This document shows positions 30,795 to 34,323 of a stretch of 34,323 nucleotides of DNA, piece by piece. This DNA comes from Nocardioides jensenii JCM 1364 = NBRC 14755 (GTDB lineage: Bacteria; Actinomycetota; Actinomycetes; Propionibacteriales; Nocardioidaceae). The translations under genes and the position numbers were made by a program. Below the pieces are notes generated by a model. The model was given only the letters and a program-made list of their open reading frames with translations. It was not told the DNA's origin and did not search any database. The stretch's first letter is position 1. Each line of letters begins with the position of its first letter. Where the stretch lies: contig NZ_BCRJ01000014.1 in NCBI RefSeq assembly GCF_001552535.1, forward strand, positions 1-34,323. The letters run 5' to 3'.

Positions 30795-32852
30795 ATGGCG
30801 AATGGCGTCAACCCCACTGCAAATCCGACGGTGGCCGACCTGGTCGCGCGGTCCAACCGCCTCGGTGCGGACCCGAAGAACACCAACTACGCCGGCGGCA
30901 ACACCTCCGCCAAGGGCGTCGAGAAGGACCCGGTCACCGGCGAGGACGTCGAGCTGCTCTGGGTGAAGGGCTCCGGAGGTGACCTGGGCACCCTGAAGGA
31001 GTCCGGCCTGGCCGTGCTCCGGCTCGACCGGATGCGCGCCCTGGTCGACGTCTATCCCGGCGTGGACCGCGAGGACGAGATGGTCGCCGCCTTCGACTAC
31101 TGCCTGCACGGCAAGGGCGGTGCGGCGCCGTCGATCGACACCGCGATGCACGGCCTCGTGGACGCGCCGCACGTCGACCACCTGCACCCCGACTCCGGCA
31201 TCGCGATCGCGACCGCCGCCGACGGCGAGAAGCTGACGGAGGCCGTCTTCGACGGGAAGGTCGTGTGGGTGCCGTGGCGCCGGCCCGGCTTCCAGCTCGG
31301 GCTCGACATCGCCGCGATCAAGGAGCAGAACCCCGAGGCGATCGGCTGCATCCTCGGCGGCCACGGCATCACCGCGTGGGGTGACACGTCGGAGGAGGCC
31401 GAGGCCAACTCGCTGTGGATCATCGAGACCGCGGCCGCGTACATCGCCGAGCACTCCCGGCCCGAGCCCTTCGGCCCCCCACTCGAGGGGTACGCCGCGC
31501 TGCCGGACGCCGAACGCCGGGCCAGGGCCGCCGCCCTGGTGCCGACGATCCGTTCGATCGCCTCGGCCGGCCGGCCGATGGTCGGTCACTTCACCGATGC
31601 GGCCGAGGTGCTGGACTTCCTCGCCGCCACCGAGCACCCGCGACTGGCCGAGCTGGGCACCAGCTGCCCGGACCACTTCCTGCGCACCAAGGTCAAGCCG
31701 CTGCTGCTCGACCTGCCCCCCTCGGCCACCGTCGAGGAGTCGGTGGCCCGGCTGCGCGAGCTGCACGCGGCCTACCGCGAGGACTACCAGGGCTACTACG
31801 ACCGCCATGCGACACCGGACAGCCCGGCCATCCGTGGCGCGGATCCGCTGGTCGTGCTGGTGCCCGGGGTCGGCATGTTCAGCTTCGGCAAGGACAAGCA
31901 GACCGCGCGCGTGGCAGGGGAGTTCTACGTCAACGCGATCAACGTGATGCGTGGCGCCGAGGGCCTCTCGACCTACGCCCCGATCGACGAGGCGGAGAAG
32001 TTCCGCATCGAGTACTGGGCGCTCGAGGAGGCCAAGCTCCAGCGGATGCCGAAGCCGAAGCCGCTGGCCTCCAGGATCGCGCTCGTCACGGGTGCCGCCT
32101 CCGGCATCGGGAAGGCGATCGCGACCAGGTACGCCGCCGAGGGTGCCTGCGTGGTCATTGCCGACCTCTCCCTGGAGAAGGCGCAGGCTGCCGCGGCCGA
32201 GCTGGGCAGCACCGACGTCGCCGTCGGCGTACAGGTCGACGTCTCCGACGAGGCCGCCGTCGAACGTGCCGTCGCCGAGGCGCTCCTGGTCTTCGGTGGC
32301 CTCGACCTGGTGGTCAACAACGCCGGGCTGTCGCTGTCGAAGTCGTTGCTCGAGACCACGGTCGCCGACTGGGACCTCCAGCACAGTGTGATGGCCAAGG
32401 GCTCGTTCCTGGTCGCCCGCACCGCCGCGAAGGCGATGATCGAGCAGGCCCTGGGTGGTGACATCGTCTACATCTCCAGCAAGAACTCCGTCTTCGCCGG
32501 GCCCAACAACATTGCCTACTCCGCCACCAAGGCCGACCAGGCGCACCAGGTGCGACTGCTGGCGGCCGAGCTCGGTGCGCACGGCATCCGGGTCAACGGG
32601 ATCAACCCCGACGGTGTCGTCCAGGGCTCGGGCATCTTCAGCAGTGGCTGGGGTGCCAACCGGGCCGCGGTCTACGGCGTGGAGGAGAAGGACCTGGGCG
32701 CGTTCTACGCCCAACGCACCCTGCTCAAGCGTGAAGTGCTGCCCGACCACGTCGCCGCGGCGGCGTACGCCCTGGTCGGTCCCGACCTCACCCAGACCAC
32801 GGGCCTGCACATCCCGGTCGACGCCGGGGTGGCCGCAGCGTTCCTGCGATGA
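30795..32852 (+). CDS. rhaD: Bifunctional rhamnulose-1-phosphate aldolase/short-chain dehydrogenase
   Basis: A 685-residue fusion, also called RhaEW. The N-terminal class II aldolase/adducin domain (about 10-400) contains NTNYAGGNTSAKG (29-41) and zinc-type histidines in HVDHLHPDSG (126-135) and GGHGITAWG. It splits L-rhamnulose 1-phosphate into DHAP and L-lactaldehyde. The C-terminal SDR domain (about 425-685) has TGAASGIG (432-439), NNAG, and Tyr575-x-x-x-Lys579 (YSATK), and should oxidise the lactaldehyde to lactate. Fusing the steps keeps the reactive aldehyde contained. The start is uncertain: ATG 30780 is also in frame and overlaps rhaI; neither has a strong ribosome site. The end overlaps the kinase start (ATGA). 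Confidence 0.92.
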   Translation: MANGVNPTANPTVADLVARSNRLGADPKNTNYAGGNTSAKGVEKDPVTGEDVELLWVKGSGGDLGTLKESGLAVLRLDRMRALVDVYPGVDREDEMVAAFDYCLHGKGGAAPSIDTAMHGLVDAPHVDHLHPDSGIAIATAADGEKLTEAVFDGKVVWVPWRRPGFQLGLDIAAIKEQNPEAIGCILGGHGITAWGDTSEEAEANSLWIIETAAAYIAEHSRPEPFGPPLEGYAALPDAERRARAAALVPTIRSIASAGRPMVGHFTDAAEVLDFLAATEHPRLAELGTSCPDHFLRTKVKPLLLDLPPSATVEESVARLRELHAAYREDYQGYYDRHATPDSPAIRGADPLVVLVPGVGMFSFGKDKQTARVAGEFYVNAINVMRGAEGLSTYAPIDEAEKFRIEYWALEEAKLQRMPKPKPLASRIALVTGAASGIGKAIATRYAAEGACVVIADLSLEKAQAAAAELGSTDVAVGVQVDVSDEAAVERAVAEALLVFGGLDLVVNNAGLSLSKSLLETTVADWDLQHSVMAKGSFLVARTAAKAMIEQALGGDIVYISSKNSVFAGPNNIAYSATKADQAHQVRLLAAELGAHGIRVNGINPDGVVQGSGIFSSGWGANRAAVYGVEEKDLGAFYAQRTLLKREVLPDHVAAAAYALVGPDLTQTTGLHIPVDAGVAAAFLR

Positions 32853-34323
32853 GTCCGACGAATCCGGTGGCCGCTGCGCGAGCGTCGACGTCCGACGTAC
32901 GGGTCGCCGCCATCGACCTCGGCGCGACCAGCGGGCGGGTGATGTCGGGGGTGATCGGCCGCGACCGGGTCGAGCTCCACGAGGTGCACCGCTTCCGCAA
33001 CGGCGCCGTGCGGGCTCACGGGTCGCTGTTCTGGGACGTGCTCGGCATTCACCGCGAGACGCTCGTCGGGATCCGTGAGGTGGCCCGGACCGGACCGCTC
33101 GATGGCATCGGCATCGACTCGTGGGCCATCGACTACGGGCTCCTTGACCGGGACGGCCTGCTGCTGGGCTCGGTCTTCAGCCACCGAGACGGCCGCACGG
33201 ACGGCATCGCGGAGAAGGTCGTGGACCAGATCGGTGCCCGTGAGCTGTACGCCGCCACGGGCCTCCAGCAGCTGCCCTTCAACACGCTCTACCAGCTGGT
33301 CGCCGCGCGCGACAGCGCGGCGCTCGAGGCCGCCCAGACGCTGCTCCTCCTGCCGGACCTGCTCGGCTACTGGCTCACCGGCGTCGTCGGGGCCGAGCGC
33401 ACCAATGCCTCGACCACCCAGCTCTACGACGTCCGCACCGGCACCTGGGCAACCGACCTGTGCCGGCGTCTCGGGCTCCCCGCGGGCATCCTTCCGCCCC
33501 TGCGGGACCCGGGCTCCAGGGTCGGTCCGCTGCTGCCCGAGGTCGTCCGGGAGGTCGGCGCCGGATCCGACGTCCCGGTCATCGCGGTCGGCTCGCACGA
33601 CACGGCCTCGGCCGTGGTCGGCGTGCCGACGGAGACCAGGAACTTCGCCTACATCTCCTCGGGCACCTGGTCGCTGGTCGGACTCGAGCTGGACCGCCCG
33701 GTGCTCACCGAACCGGCCCGACTGGCCGACTTCACCAACGAGCTCGGCGTCGACGACACGACCCGGTTCCTGAAGAACGTGATGGGGCTCTGGGTGCTCT
33801 CGGAGTCGCTGCGCTCGTGGAGCGACCGTGGCCACGACGACATCGACCTCCGGGCGTTGCTCGCGGCCGCATCCACGTCGCAAGCCCTGCGCACGGTGAT
33901 CGACATCAACGACCCGCGCCTGCTCGCTCCGAGCACGCCGGACGACCCCATGCCGGAGCGGGTGGCCGTGCTGGCCGTCGAGGCGGGGGAGCCGGTGCCG
34001 GACTCACCGGTCGCCGTCACCCGGTGCATCGTCGACAGCCTCGCCGTCGCCTACCGCCGCACCCTCCGCACCGCTGTCGACCTCGCCGGGGTGCCGGTCG
34101 AGGTCGTGCACGTGGTCGGCGGTGGCTCGCAGAACGAGCTGCTCTGCCAGCTCACCGCCGACGCCTGCGGTCTGCCCGTGATCGCCGGGCCGGTGGAGGC
34201 CGCGGCGCTGGGCAACGTGCTCGTCCAGGGCCGCAGCCTCGGCGCGGACCTGCCCGACCTCGCCTCGATGCGGGCCCTGGTCCGCCAGTCGTACGACGTC
34301 CGCCGGTTCGAGCCGCGCGAAGG
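32849..34323 (+). CDS. rhaB: Rhamnulokinase (3' end cut by window)
   Basis: Open from ATG 32849, which overlaps the aldolase stop, to the window end: 491 residues, so only a few are missing. It is a FGGY-family kinase that phosphorylates L-rhamnulose at O1 before aldol cleavage. Motifs are DLGATSGRV (phosphate loop, 23-31), GIDSWAIDYGLLD with the likely catalytic Asp, SHRDGRT, GLQQLPFNTLYQL, GSHDTASAVVG, YISSGTWSLVG and, in the ATP-binding half, GGGSQNELLCQLTADACGLPV. These match rhamnulokinases rather than xylulo- or glycerokinases. The sequence ends in RRFEPRE, close to the normal C-terminus. Confidence 0.92.
   Translation, partial: MSPTNPVAAARASTSDVRVAAIDLGATSGRVMSGVIGRDRVELHEVHRFRNGAVRAHGSLFWDVLGIHRETLVGIREVARTGPLDGIGIDSWAIDYGLLDRDGLLLGSVFSHRDGRTDGIAEKVVDQIGARELYAATGLQQLPFNTLYQLVAARDSAALEAAQTLLLLPDLLGYWLTGVVGAERTNASTTQLYDVRTGTWATDLCRRLGLPAGILPPLRDPGSRVGPLLPEVVREVGAGSDVPVIAVGSHDTASAVVGVPTETRNFAYISSGTWSLVGLELDRPVLTEPARLADFTNELGVDDTTRFLKNVMGLWVLSESLRSWSDRGHDDIDLRALLAAASTSQALRTVIDINDPRLLAPSTPDDPMPERVAVLAVEAGEPVPDSPVAVTRCIVDSLAVAYRRTLRTAVDLAGVPVEVVHVVGGGSQNELLCQLTADACGLPVIAGPVEAAALGNVLVQGRSLGADLPDLASMRALVRQSYDVRRFEPRE

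Noticed and set aside
30735..32810. A 691-codon open frame on the reverse strand over the aldolase/dehydrogenase gene
   Set aside because: Antisense shadow of a strongly supported gene; no motifs, no ribosome site and biased composition.

Overview
The window is high-GC actinobacterial DNA. The codon use, GTG/TTG starts, leaderless-looking promoters, type VII (ESX-like) secretion genes and CUT2-type sugar transporter all fit. Gene content and order suggest Nocardioides or a relative (Nocardioidaceae); this is inference from the sequence alone. Genes are tightly packed. No stretch over 300 bases lacks a gene; the longest gap is about 190 bases (24260-24449). I saw no tRNA, rRNA, insertion sequence or CRISPR array.

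Region 1 (1-8963) is an ESX-like accessory locus. It starts with the C-terminal tail of a PPE-like protein, followed by a mycosin protease, a 2-oxoglutarate/Fe(II) oxygenase and a short-chain dehydrogenase, apparently one operon. Around these lie WXG-motif proteins (4189-5223, 6001-6309, 6311-7141), two YbaB/EspL-like small proteins, a membrane protein, a LURP-one/scramblase-like protein and a second mycosin. Protease, WXG-membrane protein and YbaB-like protein each occur twice, giving two half-sets. No EccC-type ATPase or EccB/D/E core component is in the window.

Region 2 (9037-18000) is mostly housekeeping: a DUF6542-like membrane protein, RmuC, a GlxA-type regulator divergent from an MFS transporter, exonuclease III divergent from a phosphatidylcholine-synthase-like enzyme, and an operon of an M48 metalloprotease with two PH-domain membrane proteins (YdbS/YdbT type).

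Region 3 (18000-34323) is a nearly complete L-rhamnose utilisation locus. A large secreted GH78 alpha-L-rhamnosidase would release rhamnose outside the cell. An ABC importer (RhaT ATPase, RhaP and RhaQ permeases, RhaS lipoprotein) takes it up. RhaM (mutarotase), RhaI (isomerase), RhaB (kinase, cut by the window end) and a fused aldolase/dehydrogenase convert it towards DHAP and lactate. A LacI-family repressor is divergent from the importer. Similar operators (core TGAAAC-GTTTCA) lie at the importer promoter, before the rhamnosidase, and at the promoter of a 68-residue helix-turn-helix-only protein. In two of these the operator begins exactly 8 bases after a TACGTT -10 box, so the small regulator appears to belong to the rhamnose regulon.
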